Source of the DNA: Tyzzerella sp.
GTDB taxonomy: Bacteria > Bacillota > Clostridia > Lachnospirales > Lachnospiraceae
Direction: 5' to 3'
Length of the DNA: 64,000 bases
NCBI GenBank assembly: GCA_017465565.1
Contig: JAFTWA010000054.1
Location: 1 to 64,000, forward strand
In this document: positions 15,203 through 23,354 of the stretch, one piece after another
Numbering within the stretch: position 1 is the first letter of the stretch
How the letters are laid out: every line of letters starts with the position of its first letter
Position numbers and translations under genes: made by a program
Notes under the pieces: generated by a model
Seen by the model: the letters and a program-made list of their open reading frames with translations, nothing else
Database searches by the model: none
What the model was told of the DNA's origin: nothing

Positions 15203-15275
15203 GTAAAATCCCTTTTTGTCAATGTACAGAAAACGCGTGAATGATAAAATTAATATAGAATGAAGTTGCGTACAT

Positions 15276-15292
15276 TGTACCGATTTATACAA
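15276..15292 (+). promoter_or_regulatory. Putative operator, copy 2 (TGTACCGATTTATACAA)
   Basis: Matches copy 1 at 14 of 17 positions. It is preceded by a further GTACATTGTAC dyad (15270-15280) and lies 44 bp upstream of the oxidoreductase start, a fitting place for AraC-type control of the operon. Confidence 0.6.
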
Positions 15293-15336
15293 CTATTATT
15301 TGGCATAAAAGTATATACCGAGAGGAGAACTGGGAG

Positions 15337-16623
15337 TTGAAAGTAAAGATTGGTATTGTAGGATTTGGAGAATATTCAGAAAGTTATTTAGATTTGTGGT
15401 TAAACCATCCATTGGTAGAGAAGGTGGTTGGTGCGGAATTTATTCCGGAGAGAAGGGAGCATATTGCAGACACATATGGCATTCAGATGTACGAAAGCAG
15501 TGATGCGATGATGGAAGCAGAACCAGAAATCAACTGTGTGGGTATTTTCTCACAGAGACATCAGCATGGACCAATGGTGCTGGCAGCATTAAATGCAGGA
15601 AAACATGTTTTCTCAGCAGTTCCTATGGGAATTGGAGAGGAAGAGGTTTTTGAAATTATCAAATTAGCAGAGGAAAAGAGACTCATCTACATGATGGCAG
15701 AGACCTGCTACTATTTCCCTTGCGCAGTATGGTGCAGAGAAGAGTTCAAAAAAGGTCGCTTTGGAAAATTTGTGTATGGAGAAGCACAGTATTACCATGA
15801 TGTTATGGATATGTTTGGCTCATTTGCAGCGCAAGGGGATAGATGGAAGAGAGTGGCTGGAATTCCACCGATGTACTACTCAACACATTCCATGTCGATG
15901 CTGTTCTCGGCAGTAAATGATTATCCAGTAGATGTTACCTGCTTTGGATATGAAGATACGGAAGGCGATGATATTTACGGAGAAGGAAAAAATGATTGGG
16001 ACAACCCATATAGCAACGAGACTGCAATCCTTCGTATGAGTGGCGGTGGAATTGCGAGAATCAACGAATTCAGACGCTGTGGTACGGTAAGACCAACGTC
16101 ATATATTACTGGTTTGTATGGAGATAAGGGTGCTTATGAAGGAAGCGGAAATCAGCACTTGTTTAGCCGTAATGACGCTTACAATAACTATGAATTTACC
16201 TCAGAAACAGTGAGTGACGAAATTAATACGTTTAGCTTCTTAGAGGACAAAGAATTTATGAAGGAAGAAGACGGACGTATCAATTACAGATATATGAGTG
16301 GTTATTCAAGAGTACATAATCTAAAACGTCTTCCAAAGAAATTTATTAATATTGTGGATATCGCACACGCAAAAACTTCGGTGCTTGGACATAATGGTTC
16401 CCATGCGTTCCTAGTAGACGATTTTGCACGTGCTGTTGTGACAGGAAAACTTCCACCTGTGAATGCATGGGTGGCAGCGCAGTATACATTGCCGGGCCTT
16501 TATGCACATAAAAGTGCGATGATGGGTGGAGTCACACTCAAACTCCCAGAGATTGGTCAGCCACCAGTAGATTGGCCACTGATTGATTTTGATGATATTG
16601 ACTATTCAGAAATGGGTGAATAA
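15337..16623 (+). CDS. Gfo/Idh/MocA-family NAD(P)-dependent oxidoreductase 1
   Basis: 428 aa, starting at TTG 15337 with GAGGAGA upstream. It has an N-terminal Rossmann fold (VKIGIVGFGEYSESYLDL), the CVGIFSQRHQHGPMVLAALNAGKHVFSAVPMG block that replaces the usual EKP motif, and the C-terminal alpha/beta substrate domain. The missing EKP lysine (here AVPMGIG) means it may not use the standard Gfo/Idh hydride-transfer site. First gene of the operon; the next start is 4 bp after its stop. The substrate is unknown, presumably a sugar or glycoside. Confidence 0.85.
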   Translation: MKVKIGIVGFGEYSESYLDLWLNHPLVEKVVGAEFIPERREHIADTYGIQMYESSDAMMEAEPEINCVGIFSQRHQHGPMVLAALNAGKHVFSAVPMGIGEEEVFEIIKLAEEKRLIYMMAETCYYFPCAVWCREEFKKGRFGKFVYGEAQYYHDVMDMFGSFAAQGDRWKRVAGIPPMYYSTHSMSMLFSAVNDYPVDVTCFGYEDTEGDDIYGEGKNDWDNPYSNETAILRMSGGGIARINEFRRCGTVRPTSYITGLYGDKGAYEGSGNQHLFSRNDAYNNYEFTSETVSDEINTFSFLEDKEFMKEEDGRINYRYMSGYSRVHNLKRLPKKFINIVDIAHAKTSVLGHNGSHAFLVDDFARAVVTGKLPPVNAWVAAQYTLPGLYAHKSAMMGGVTLKLPEIGQPPVDWPLIDFDDIDYSEMGE

Positions 16624-16627
16624 TGAA

Positions 16628-17392
16628 ATGGCTATGAAGAATATAAGTGTATGTATTGATATGATGTTTAGCCGTTACGATTTTTACGAGCGAATCGATG
16701 CTGTAAAAAGATGCGGCATAGATACGATTGAGTTCTGGAAATGGACGAATAAAGATATCGACAGAATCGTAGCACTCTTAAAAGAGAAGGAAATGAAACT
16801 GTCCATTTTTAATATCGATAGCAAGGATGAGCAGCTTTCTTATGATTTATCCAGAGGAATTTTAAACGATGGGCGCGTAGAGGATTTTTTGAAAGCATTA
16901 GAGGAGAGCATTCCAGTTTATAAAAAGCTGGGTGCAAGCGCCATGATTGTTCTGATAGGAGAGCATAAGGAGTATTGTGCGGAAAATATCTACAAATGTC
17001 TTGAAGCAGCAAAGCCACTTTTGGAAGAGCATGACATTACTCTGATTGTGGAGCCGCTGAATAATATTGATAGAGTGGGTTATTCCATGCCATATGCAGC
17101 GCCGGTATTTGAACTTCTGCGTAAGCTGAATAGTCCGCATATCAAGATGCTATACGACATCTATCATCAGAACATGATGGGTGATTTCTCTATGGAAGAT
17201 ATCAAAGAGAATATAGATCTGATTGGGCATTTCCATGTGGCAGATGCGCCAGGAAGACATGAGCCTGGCACAGGAAATGTAGATTATGCAACGATACTAA
17301 GTGAAATCAAGAAGCTTCCGTATGAAGGCTGTATTGGACTGGAATATCGTGCCACAAAAAATGACGAAGAAACATTGGGATTTTTAGGATAA
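16628..17392 (+). CDS. TIM-barrel sugar isomerase/epimerase (hydroxypyruvate isomerase-like)
   Basis: 254 aa from ATG 16628. AP-endonuclease-2 superfamily TIM barrel with the metal-binding residues in the usual places: Glu142 in LIVEPLNN, an Asp/His block MLYDIYHQNMMGD, HFHVADAPGRHEPGTGNVDY, and Glu239 in GLEYRA. This layout matches hydroxypyruvate isomerase (Hyi) and related ketose epimerases. Enzymes of this fold paired with Gfo/Idh/MocA oxidoreductases also cleave 3-keto-glycosides in known gut systems (for example DgpA-type C-deglycosylation). A role in keto-sugar rearrangement or elimination is therefore a fair inference. Confidence 0.85.
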   Translation: MAMKNISVCIDMMFSRYDFYERIDAVKRCGIDTIEFWKWTNKDIDRIVALLKEKEMKLSIFNIDSKDEQLSYDLSRGILNDGRVEDFLKALEESIPVYKKLGASAMIVLIGEHKEYCAENIYKCLEAAKPLLEEHDITLIVEPLNNIDRVGYSMPYAAPVFELLRKLNSPHIKMLYDIYHQNMMGDFSMEDIKENIDLIGHFHVADAPGRHEPGTGNVDYATILSEIKKLPYEGCIGLEYRATKNDEETLGFLG

Positions 17393-17407
17393 AGGAATGT
17401 GAGAAAA

Positions 17408-18508
17408 ATGATTAAAGCAGTTATTATTGGATTTTCGCATATGCATGTAAACGAAGTTGCTTTATATATCAGTGAACAGCCATCTTTTGAACTGATGGCT
17501 GTAGCTGATGTTCCATCAAATGCAGAAACAATTGAAGCACTTCGCTATACTCCAGTCTGGAATATGCAGAACGTGAAAGAAAATTATTGTGCAAATGTAT
17601 ATGAAGACTATAAACAAATGTTAGATGAAGTAAAACCAGACATCGCATTTATTTTGACAGAAAATGCTCAAAAAATTCAGGTAGTAGAGGAATGTGCAAA
17701 ACGTGGTATCAATATTTGTATTGAAAAACCAATCGCATTAAACTTGGAAGAAGCATTAGAAATGCAGACGACGATTAAGAAGTATGGAATCGAGGCAGTT
17801 GTAAACTGGCCTGTTATGTGGAGACCATATATTCACAAAATGCAACAAGCATTGGAACAAAGAATCGTTGGAGAACCAATTAAACTCCACTACATGAATG
17901 GTCACACAGGTCCATTAGGAAAAGGTGCAAAGCATAGAGGTGTGACTGCCAAAGCAGAAGAGATGACAGATGAACAGAGAAGTAAAACATGGTGGCACCA
18001 AGAGAAACTTGGGGGCGGTGTATTTCTTGATATCTCTTGCTACGGAGCATTCTTTACAAAATGGCTTATGGGCGATGGCGAAGAGGCGGTCCTTGCCTAT
18101 GGGGCAAATTTAAATACTCCATTTGGCGATACGGCAGATAACTTTGCTGCAATTGTAAAATACGATGGAAAGATGTCTGTGTTAGAGGGAACATGGACAA
18201 CTCCAAGAGTGATGATGCCTTCAGGACCAACCGTGCTTTGTAAGGATGGGGTTATCACATGTACAGGTGGTGCAGAAAATCAGCCGGACGTGAAGATTTA
18301 CGATGTATACGGTGAAGAAGTGGAAGTGCCAGAGTTTACACTAGGTGATGATTACAAGAATATGCCATGGCATTATGCAGCACATGTAAATGAAGGAAAA
18401 GAGGTACATGAAATGTTGACCTTTGACAAAAATGTGGAAGTTATGGCAATTATGGATGCCTTAATGAAGAGTTCTCAGAGTGGAAAAGAGGAAAAAATAA
18501 GTGATTAA
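17408..18508 (+). CDS. Gfo/Idh/MocA-family oxidoreductase 2
   Basis: 366 aa from ATG 17408 (AAAGGA 11 nt upstream; a GTG at 17399 is possible but too close to that site). Rossmann start IKAVIIGFSHMHVNEVALY, and the family's EKP motif is intact in GINICIEKPIALNLEEA. The C-terminal domain has LGGGVFLDISCYGAFFTKWLMG with the GG(G/A)xxxD-H-like substrate block. The radical-SAM activase gene begins inside its last codons (8-bp overlap), so translation is coupled. The substrate is unknown; context suggests an oxidised sugar. Confidence 0.88.
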   Translation: MIKAVIIGFSHMHVNEVALYISEQPSFELMAVADVPSNAETIEALRYTPVWNMQNVKENYCANVYEDYKQMLDEVKPDIAFILTENAQKIQVVEECAKRGINICIEKPIALNLEEALEMQTTIKKYGIEAVVNWPVMWRPYIHKMQQALEQRIVGEPIKLHYMNGHTGPLGKGAKHRGVTAKAEEMTDEQRSKTWWHQEKLGGGVFLDISCYGAFFTKWLMGDGEEAVLAYGANLNTPFGDTADNFAAIVKYDGKMSVLEGTWTTPRVMMPSGPTVLCKDGVITCTGGAENQPDVKIYDVYGEEVEVPEFTLGDDYKNMPWHYAAHVNEGKEVHEMLTFDKNVEVMAIMDALMKSSQSGKEEKISD

Positions 18509-19271
18509 TGGAATCGTTGCAGATATCCAAAGAGCATCTGTGCATGATGGACCGGGGATTCGAACAACCATCTTTTTAAAAGGTTGCCCCTTACATTGTG
18601 CATGGTGCCATAATCCAGAATGCATAGATTTCGAACCGCAGACAATGTATTATCCAGAAAAATGCATTGGCTGCGGCTTATGCAATGAAGGGTGCTTTTC
18701 TGGAGCGAAGGTAATCTGCGGAAGAGAAATGACAGTAGAGGAAGTCGTAAAACAAGTACTTCTTGACAAAGATTATTATGGAACGGACGGAGGGGTTACC
18801 TTTTCGGGAGGAGAGCCTTTGGCTCAGCGAGAGTTTTTAAGTGCGCTTATCGATGCATGCAAGGAACAGGGGATTCACTGCGCAGTAGAAACGTCGTTGA
18901 TTTATTTTAATGAAGAAATATTCCGAAAAATAGATTTGGTTATGGCAGATTTGAAAATCTGGGATGATAAACTGCATAAAAAATACACCGGTGTAAGTAA
19001 TGGTGCAATCAAAGAGCACTTCCGAAAACTAAACGAAATGAACATTCCTGTGATTGCAAGAACACCTGTGATTCCCGAGATTTCGCAGGGGATTGAGCAG
19101 ATTTCGGAATTTCTAAAGAAACTTAGTAACGTGAGAAAATATGAGCTTCTTCCATATCATCCGCTGGGTAGCGCAAAGAGGGAAGCTCTTGGAATAGAAC
19201 CAGATGGATTTACCATTCCATCTGCAGAATATATGAAAGGATTGGAAAAATATGTATTCATACGCGAGTAG
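18501..19271 (+). CDS. Glycyl-radical enzyme activating enzyme (radical SAM)
   Basis: 256 aa, GTG start at 18501. It contains GPGIRTTIFLKGCPLHCAWCHNPE with the SAM-cluster cysteines Cys29, Cys33 and Cys36 (CxxxCxxC), and a second ferredoxin-like Cys motif (CIGCGLCNEGC). It also has the TFSGGEP motif that binds SAM. It is a PflA-family activase with an extra 4Fe-4S insert, the type that installs the glycyl radical on non-PFL glycyl-radical enzymes. It overlaps the start of the GRE gene at 19252 by 20 bp, which identifies its partner. Confidence 0.93.
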   Translation: MINGIVADIQRASVHDGPGIRTTIFLKGCPLHCAWCHNPECIDFEPQTMYYPEKCIGCGLCNEGCFSGAKVICGREMTVEEVVKQVLLDKDYYGTDGGVTFSGGEPLAQREFLSALIDACKEQGIHCAVETSLIYFNEEIFRKIDLVMADLKIWDDKLHKKYTGVSNGAIKEHFRKLNEMNIPVIARTPVIPEISQGIEQISEFLKKLSNVRKYELLPYHPLGSAKREALGIEPDGFTIPSAEYMKGLEKYVFIRE

Positions 19272-21468
19272 ATTGAAAGCGATGCGTGATACGAAAGTGG
19301 CACACACATTGGCGAAAAGAGAACAAAATGGCTATACAGATTTGGATGATTTCGGAACCGTTCCGATATCAGAGGGATACTGGGTAGAACCGTGGTATAA
19401 CAGTACAAATGGAAGTTTTTATGGATACGATGGAATGTGTGAAAATTTTTGTCGCGTTCTGGATGCTCATGAACCATACATCGATCCGAATGAGATGCTT
19501 TGCGGCAGATGGCGTGACATGCTGGTGAATTACCGCGGTGACCTTCACTATATGCCAGACTGGCTTAAAAAGAATCCTAAGACACAGGAGTTCATGAAGA
19601 GTGCAACAAATCAGTGGAGCAAGCGCTGGGATGAGGGGCGTTTTCCATACGACCACTTAAAACCATTGCAGCTAAAGTACAACATCCAGACAGGTATTGA
19701 TGGGGATGCACATTTTGCCTGTGATTACCGCATTGGTTTTGAATTGGGATTTGGCGGACTACTTGAAAAGATTGAAAAATATCGTAGCATGAATCCAGAC
19801 AAAAAGGCATTTTACGATGCAGAGGAAAAAGTAGTAAAAGCGATTATCCGATTCGTTCAAAGACACATTGATAAGCTGGATGAAATGATTGCATCAGAGA
19901 CAGATGAGGCAGTAAAAGCCAATCTGCAAGAGATGAAAATAGTTTGCAAGAACATTCGTTATGATGCACCGAAGACATTTCATGAGGTGTGCCAGTGGAC
20001 AGCCATTTTCAACTGTGCGTCACGTATTTATACAAGAGATGGTGCCGGCTTCCAATTGGATGGACTGCTTCTTCCATACTATGAAAGAGATGTAAAAGCA
20101 GGCATTTTGGACGATGAAAAAGCAAAATTCCTAATCGCAAACTTGCTTCTCATCGACCCGCATTATTATCAGATTTCCGGTGTGGATGAAAATGATAAAG
20201 ACATGACAAACCATTTGTCATACCTCATTTTAGAGGCGGCGGATTCCATAAATATAGCAACAAACCTGACGGTCAGAGTGCATGAAAACTGCGATAAGGA
20301 ATTTATGAAAAAGGCAGTTTATTACCTTTTGAAAAATAAAAACGGCTGGCCAAGATTTTGTAATGACAAAGCCTTAGCAGAAGGCTACATGCGTAACAAT
20401 GGCGTAGACAAAAAGACTGCACGAGAGCGAATTGCAGTTGGATGTAACTGGATGTGCGTTCCGGGAAAAGAATTCCCGATGAACGACACGGTAAAAGTAA
20501 ATGTTGCAAAAGTGTTGGAAGAAGCATTGAAAGATATGCGCAGTGAAGGTACATATAGTACAGAGCGACTGTTTGAACTTTGGCAAGAACACTTGAAAGT
20601 GGCAGTAGATGTGACGGCAGCAGGCATTAATTTACACCTCGACCACATTTGGGAAGTGACTCCAGAGCTGGTTATGAACTTAATGATGAAGAATACAATA
20701 GAGCGCGGGGAGGACATTTCGCAATGTGCCGAACTTTATACGGTGGGTATTGATGGAGCAGGACTTGCAGTGGTAGCGGATTCTTTTGGTGCACTTGAGG
20801 CCAGAGTAGAAGAAGAGAAATTACTTACTTGGGAGCAGATGTATGAAGCATTGGATAATGATTTTGCAGACGAGCGTACAAGATTAATTTTAAATTCTGC
20901 ACCAAAATATTGTCAGGGAGGAACTGTTTCTGACGAATGGGCAAAACGCCTGACGGACGCTTGGGTTAGAATCGTAAAAGCTCAGCCAATGCCAGAAAAT
21001 AGACAACTGGTTCCTGGATGGTTCTCATGGGCAAGAACCATTGAATATGGAAGCAACGTGGGGGCTACGCCAAATGGCAGAAAGGCAAAGGCACCAATTT
21101 CTCACGGGGCAAATCCTAATCCACACTTCAGAACGGACGGGGCACCAACGGCTCAGGCAAATGGAATTGCTTCTGTGCAGTGTGGCTACGGTAATACTGC
21201 ACCGCTTCAGATTGAGTTCGACCCAAAACTTGCGGCAGATGAAAAAGGAATTGATACAGTTCTGCAACTCATTGAGTCGCATTTCAAGCAAGGTGGAACA
21301 CTGATTAACATTAATATTTTGGACAAAGAAAAGTTATTAGAAGCAAACGAAAACCCAGACCTGCACCCGGACCTGGTTGTTCGTGTAACTGGATTTACCG
21401 CATATTTTGCAAGTTTATCGCCACAGTTTAGACAACTTGTGGTAGATAGATTTTTAACGGGAATCTAA
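19252..21468 (+). CDS. Glycyl-radical enzyme (PFL-like) with atypical active-site loop
   Basis: 738 aa. The C-terminal glycyl-radical motif VRVTGFTAYFASLSPQFRQL places the radical at Gly714. The thiyl-radical loop reads RIAVGCNWMCVPGKEF (Cys398, with Cys402 nearby). Known dehydratases of the family carry GCxE here, a Cys followed by a Glu base; this protein has no Glu at that place and has a second Cys. It is thus not a standard glycerol/diol, choline, isethionate or hydroxyproline enzyme by motif, and the reaction cannot be named. Its neighbours (three Gfo/Idh/MocA oxidoreductases and a sugar isomerase) point to a sugar or polyol-derived substrate. Anaerobic, cytoplasmic. Confidence 0.9.
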   Translation: MYSYASRLKAMRDTKVAHTLAKREQNGYTDLDDFGTVPISEGYWVEPWYNSTNGSFYGYDGMCENFCRVLDAHEPYIDPNEMLCGRWRDMLVNYRGDLHYMPDWLKKNPKTQEFMKSATNQWSKRWDEGRFPYDHLKPLQLKYNIQTGIDGDAHFACDYRIGFELGFGGLLEKIEKYRSMNPDKKAFYDAEEKVVKAIIRFVQRHIDKLDEMIASETDEAVKANLQEMKIVCKNIRYDAPKTFHEVCQWTAIFNCASRIYTRDGAGFQLDGLLLPYYERDVKAGILDDEKAKFLIANLLLIDPHYYQISGVDENDKDMTNHLSYLILEAADSINIATNLTVRVHENCDKEFMKKAVYYLLKNKNGWPRFCNDKALAEGYMRNNGVDKKTARERIAVGCNWMCVPGKEFPMNDTVKVNVAKVLEEALKDMRSEGTYSTERLFELWQEHLKVAVDVTAAGINLHLDHIWEVTPELVMNLMMKNTIERGEDISQCAELYTVGIDGAGLAVVADSFGALEARVEEEKLLTWEQMYEALDNDFADERTRLILNSAPKYCQGGTVSDEWAKRLTDAWVRIVKAQPMPENRQLVPGWFSWARTIEYGSNVGATPNGRKAKAPISHGANPNPHFRTDGAPTAQANGIASVQCGYGNTAPLQIEFDPKLAADEKGIDTVLQLIESHFKQGGTLININILDKEKLLEANENPDLHPDLVVRVTGFTAYFASLSPQFRQLVVDRFLTGI

Positions 21469-21486
21469 AAAGAAAGGGGAATTTGA

Positions 21487-22569
21487 ATGAATAAAGTATG
21501 TATTATTGGTTGCGGAATGATTGCGCAGAGTGCACATATTCCAGCATATAAACACTGGTCAGACGATTTTGAAATCGTCGCTGTCTGCGATGCATTTGAA
21601 GCATCTGCAAAAAAGGTTGCCGAGGAGCATGGCATTCCGAACTACTATTCAGACGCAGAAACAATGCTTAAGGAGATGCAGCCTGATGTAGTATCCATCT
21701 GTACTCCGAATATGTCCCACAAAGAATTTGCTATGTTAGCACTTTCTTATGGCGCAAATGTTCTCTGTGAAAAACCACTTGCATTTTCCTATGCAGATGC
21801 ATGTGAAATGTTTGAATATGCAGAGAAACAGGGCAAACTTCTCATGGCGTGCCAGAGTATTCGTTTCTTACCAGAAAGACTTGCGGCAAAGGAACTTATC
21901 GACGCGGGCAAGGTGGGAGACGTATATTACGCGGAGCTTTCACGTGTTCGCCGCAGAGGAATTCCAACATGGGGTAAATTCCACTTAAAAGAATACAGTG
22001 GCGGCGGAGCACTCATCGATATTGGTGTTCATGGATTTGACAGCGCCTTATGGCTCATGGGAAATCCAAAGCCACGCAGTGTAAGTGCAACTATGAGTAA
22101 GGTTCACGCAGATGAGATTGGTTCCGCAAAGAGTTCCGGAGCATTAAAGGGTGGAGTAGACACATCCAAATTCAATCCAGACGAGATGAATGTGGAATCC
22201 TTTGCAGGAGGACAAGTGACCTTTGAAAATGGTGCTGTTCTTAGCTTCAAGATTTCCTGGGCAGCAAACCTGCGAGAGGAAAATAATATTGTGCTTGCGG
22301 GAAAAGAAAGCGGTGTAGATATCGAGCAGAAAAAGATTTATACAGGCGAAGATGGAGTGTCCGAATTGGAAGTAGGACCAAGCGGTTTCGCAGATGAGCC
22401 ATTCTATGGACATTTCTGCCTGATAAAAAATGTAGCAGAAGTGTTAAAAGGAAATGCTGAGCCTTTTGTTAAGCCACAGGAAACCATTCACACAACAGCT
22501 ATTTTGGAGGCGGCATATCTTTCGGCTGCTGAGAATCGAACAGTAATGATTGAGGAACTTCTTAGATAA
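21487..22569 (+). CDS. Gfo/Idh/MocA-family oxidoreductase 3
   Basis: 360 aa, start supported by AAAGGGGAATTTG-ATG. Rossmann GCGMIAQSAHIPAY, EKP motif in GANVLCEKPLAFSYADACEM, substrate-binding block YSGGGALIDIGVHGFDSALWLMG with the conserved Asp-x-x-x-His-x-x-D. It is the most canonical of the three oxidoreductases here and closes the operon, 18 bp after the GRE gene. Probably an NAD(P)-dependent sugar or sugar-derivative dehydrogenase. Confidence 0.9.
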   Translation: MNKVCIIGCGMIAQSAHIPAYKHWSDDFEIVAVCDAFEASAKKVAEEHGIPNYYSDAETMLKEMQPDVVSICTPNMSHKEFAMLALSYGANVLCEKPLAFSYADACEMFEYAEKQGKLLMACQSIRFLPERLAAKELIDAGKVGDVYYAELSRVRRRGIPTWGKFHLKEYSGGGALIDIGVHGFDSALWLMGNPKPRSVSATMSKVHADEIGSAKSSGALKGGVDTSKFNPDEMNVESFAGGQVTFENGAVLSFKISWAANLREENNIVLAGKESGVDIEQKKIYTGEDGVSELEVGPSGFADEPFYGHFCLIKNVAEVLKGNAEPFVKPQETIHTTAILEAAYLSAAENRTVMIEELLR

Positions 22570-22577
22570 AAATTCTA

Positions 22578-22628
22578 TTGATAAAGTCTCCTATGTGGGA
22601 TATACTAAGTATATACAAGTTATATACT
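22578..22628 (+). promoter_or_regulatory. MazEF promoter with overlapping operators
   Basis: TTGATA (22578-22583), 17-bp spacer, TATACT (22601-22606). Two interlocked palindromes cover the -10 and start region: ATATACT-A-AGTATAT (22600-22614) and AGTATATA-CAAGT-TATATACT (22608-22628). This is what an autoregulated toxin-antitoxin promoter looks like. Confidence 0.75.
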
Positions 22629-22648
22629 GATTCGCAAGGAGGTTTTGT

Positions 22649-22891
22649 ATGCAAACACAAGTAAAAGAATGGGGAAATAGTCAAGGAATTAGATTGCCAA
22701 AAGAAATATTAAAAAGTGCAGGTATTGCATTGAATGAAGTTTTAGATGTTATAGTATCAAATGGAGCTATTACTCTAGCAAAACCATTTCGTCATAAAAC
22801 ATTGGAAGAAAGAGCTGCTGAATTTGACGGAAAGTTAATGCTTGATGGAGAATACGAATGGGGTGAACCTGTTGGAAGAGAGGTGTGGTAA
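22649..22891 (+). CDS. mazE: MazE-like antitoxin (AbrB/SpoVT fold)
   Basis: 80 aa with AAGGAGG upstream. The N terminus QTQVKEWGNSQGIRLPKEILKSAGI is the swapped-hairpin AbrB DNA-binding domain of MazE. The acidic C-terminal tail (KTLEERAAEFDGKLMLDGEYEWGEP) would wrap the toxin. It likely represses its own promoter through the palindromes at 22600-22628. The toxin start overlaps its stop (TAATG). Confidence 0.88.
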   Translation: MQTQVKEWGNSQGIRLPKEILKSAGIALNEVLDVIVSNGAITLAKPFRHKTLEERAAEFDGKLMLDGEYEWGEPVGREVW

Positions 22892-23193
22892 TGGAACCTT
22901 TACAGCAAGGGGATATTCTTAAAATAGAAAAAATAAAACATCCAGTATTGGTGGTAAGTAAAGATTTCTTCAATACCAGTGGTGAAATAATAGGGTGTCC
23001 TATTATTAGTAATTCTATGTCAGGACCACTTCATATATGGGTATCTACAGAAAACGCAGAAGGATATGTACAGTGTGAACAACTCAAATTATTGGATTTG
23101 TCTATTCGTGGATATAAAAAAATAGATAGGTTACCTATTTATGAAAAGATGAATGTATCGGATGCTATTCAAGGTATATTTGAATATATTTAA
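22891..23193 (+). CDS. mazF: MazF/PemK-like toxin
   Basis: 100 aa from ATG 22891. LQQGDILKIEKIKHPVLVVSKDFFNTSGEIIGCPIIS is the conserved PemK/MazF beta-barrel start, and YVQCEQLKLLDL the second signature block. Toxins of this family are ribosome-independent mRNA interferases. The usual catalytic Arg is not clear (RGYKKIDRL is the nearest). The pair lies between two metabolic units, so it may be a stabiliser or a passenger. Confidence 0.85.
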   Translation: MEPLQQGDILKIEKIKHPVLVVSKDFFNTSGEIIGCPIISNSMSGPLHIWVSTENAEGYVQCEQLKLLDLSIRGYKKIDRLPIYEKMNVSDAIQGIFEYI

Positions 23194-23235
23194 TGAGATT
23201 TCTCAAAAAGGATTGAACTCCACGTTGTTTGGAAT

Positions 23236-23300
23236 GGAAAATAAGGACAATTTTTTAGTTTAAAGGGAACCTTAAATAAGGTTTCCTTTTTTGTTACCAT
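23236..23300 (+). promoter_or_regulatory. 65-bp regulon element, copy 1 (upstream of the GH127 gene)
   Basis: GGAAAATAAGGACAA block, palindrome AAAGGGAACCT (23262-23272) with AGGTTTCCTTT (23279-23289), then extended -10 TGTTACCAT (23292-23300). Here the palindrome differs from the other copies at TCT/AGA -> CCT/AGG, a compensated change. The start codon is 55 bp further on. Confidence 0.85.
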
Positions 23301-23354
23301 GAAACATGAGAAAAGTACGGAAAATCTACAGTTTAAGACGGAGGATTTTGAGTA

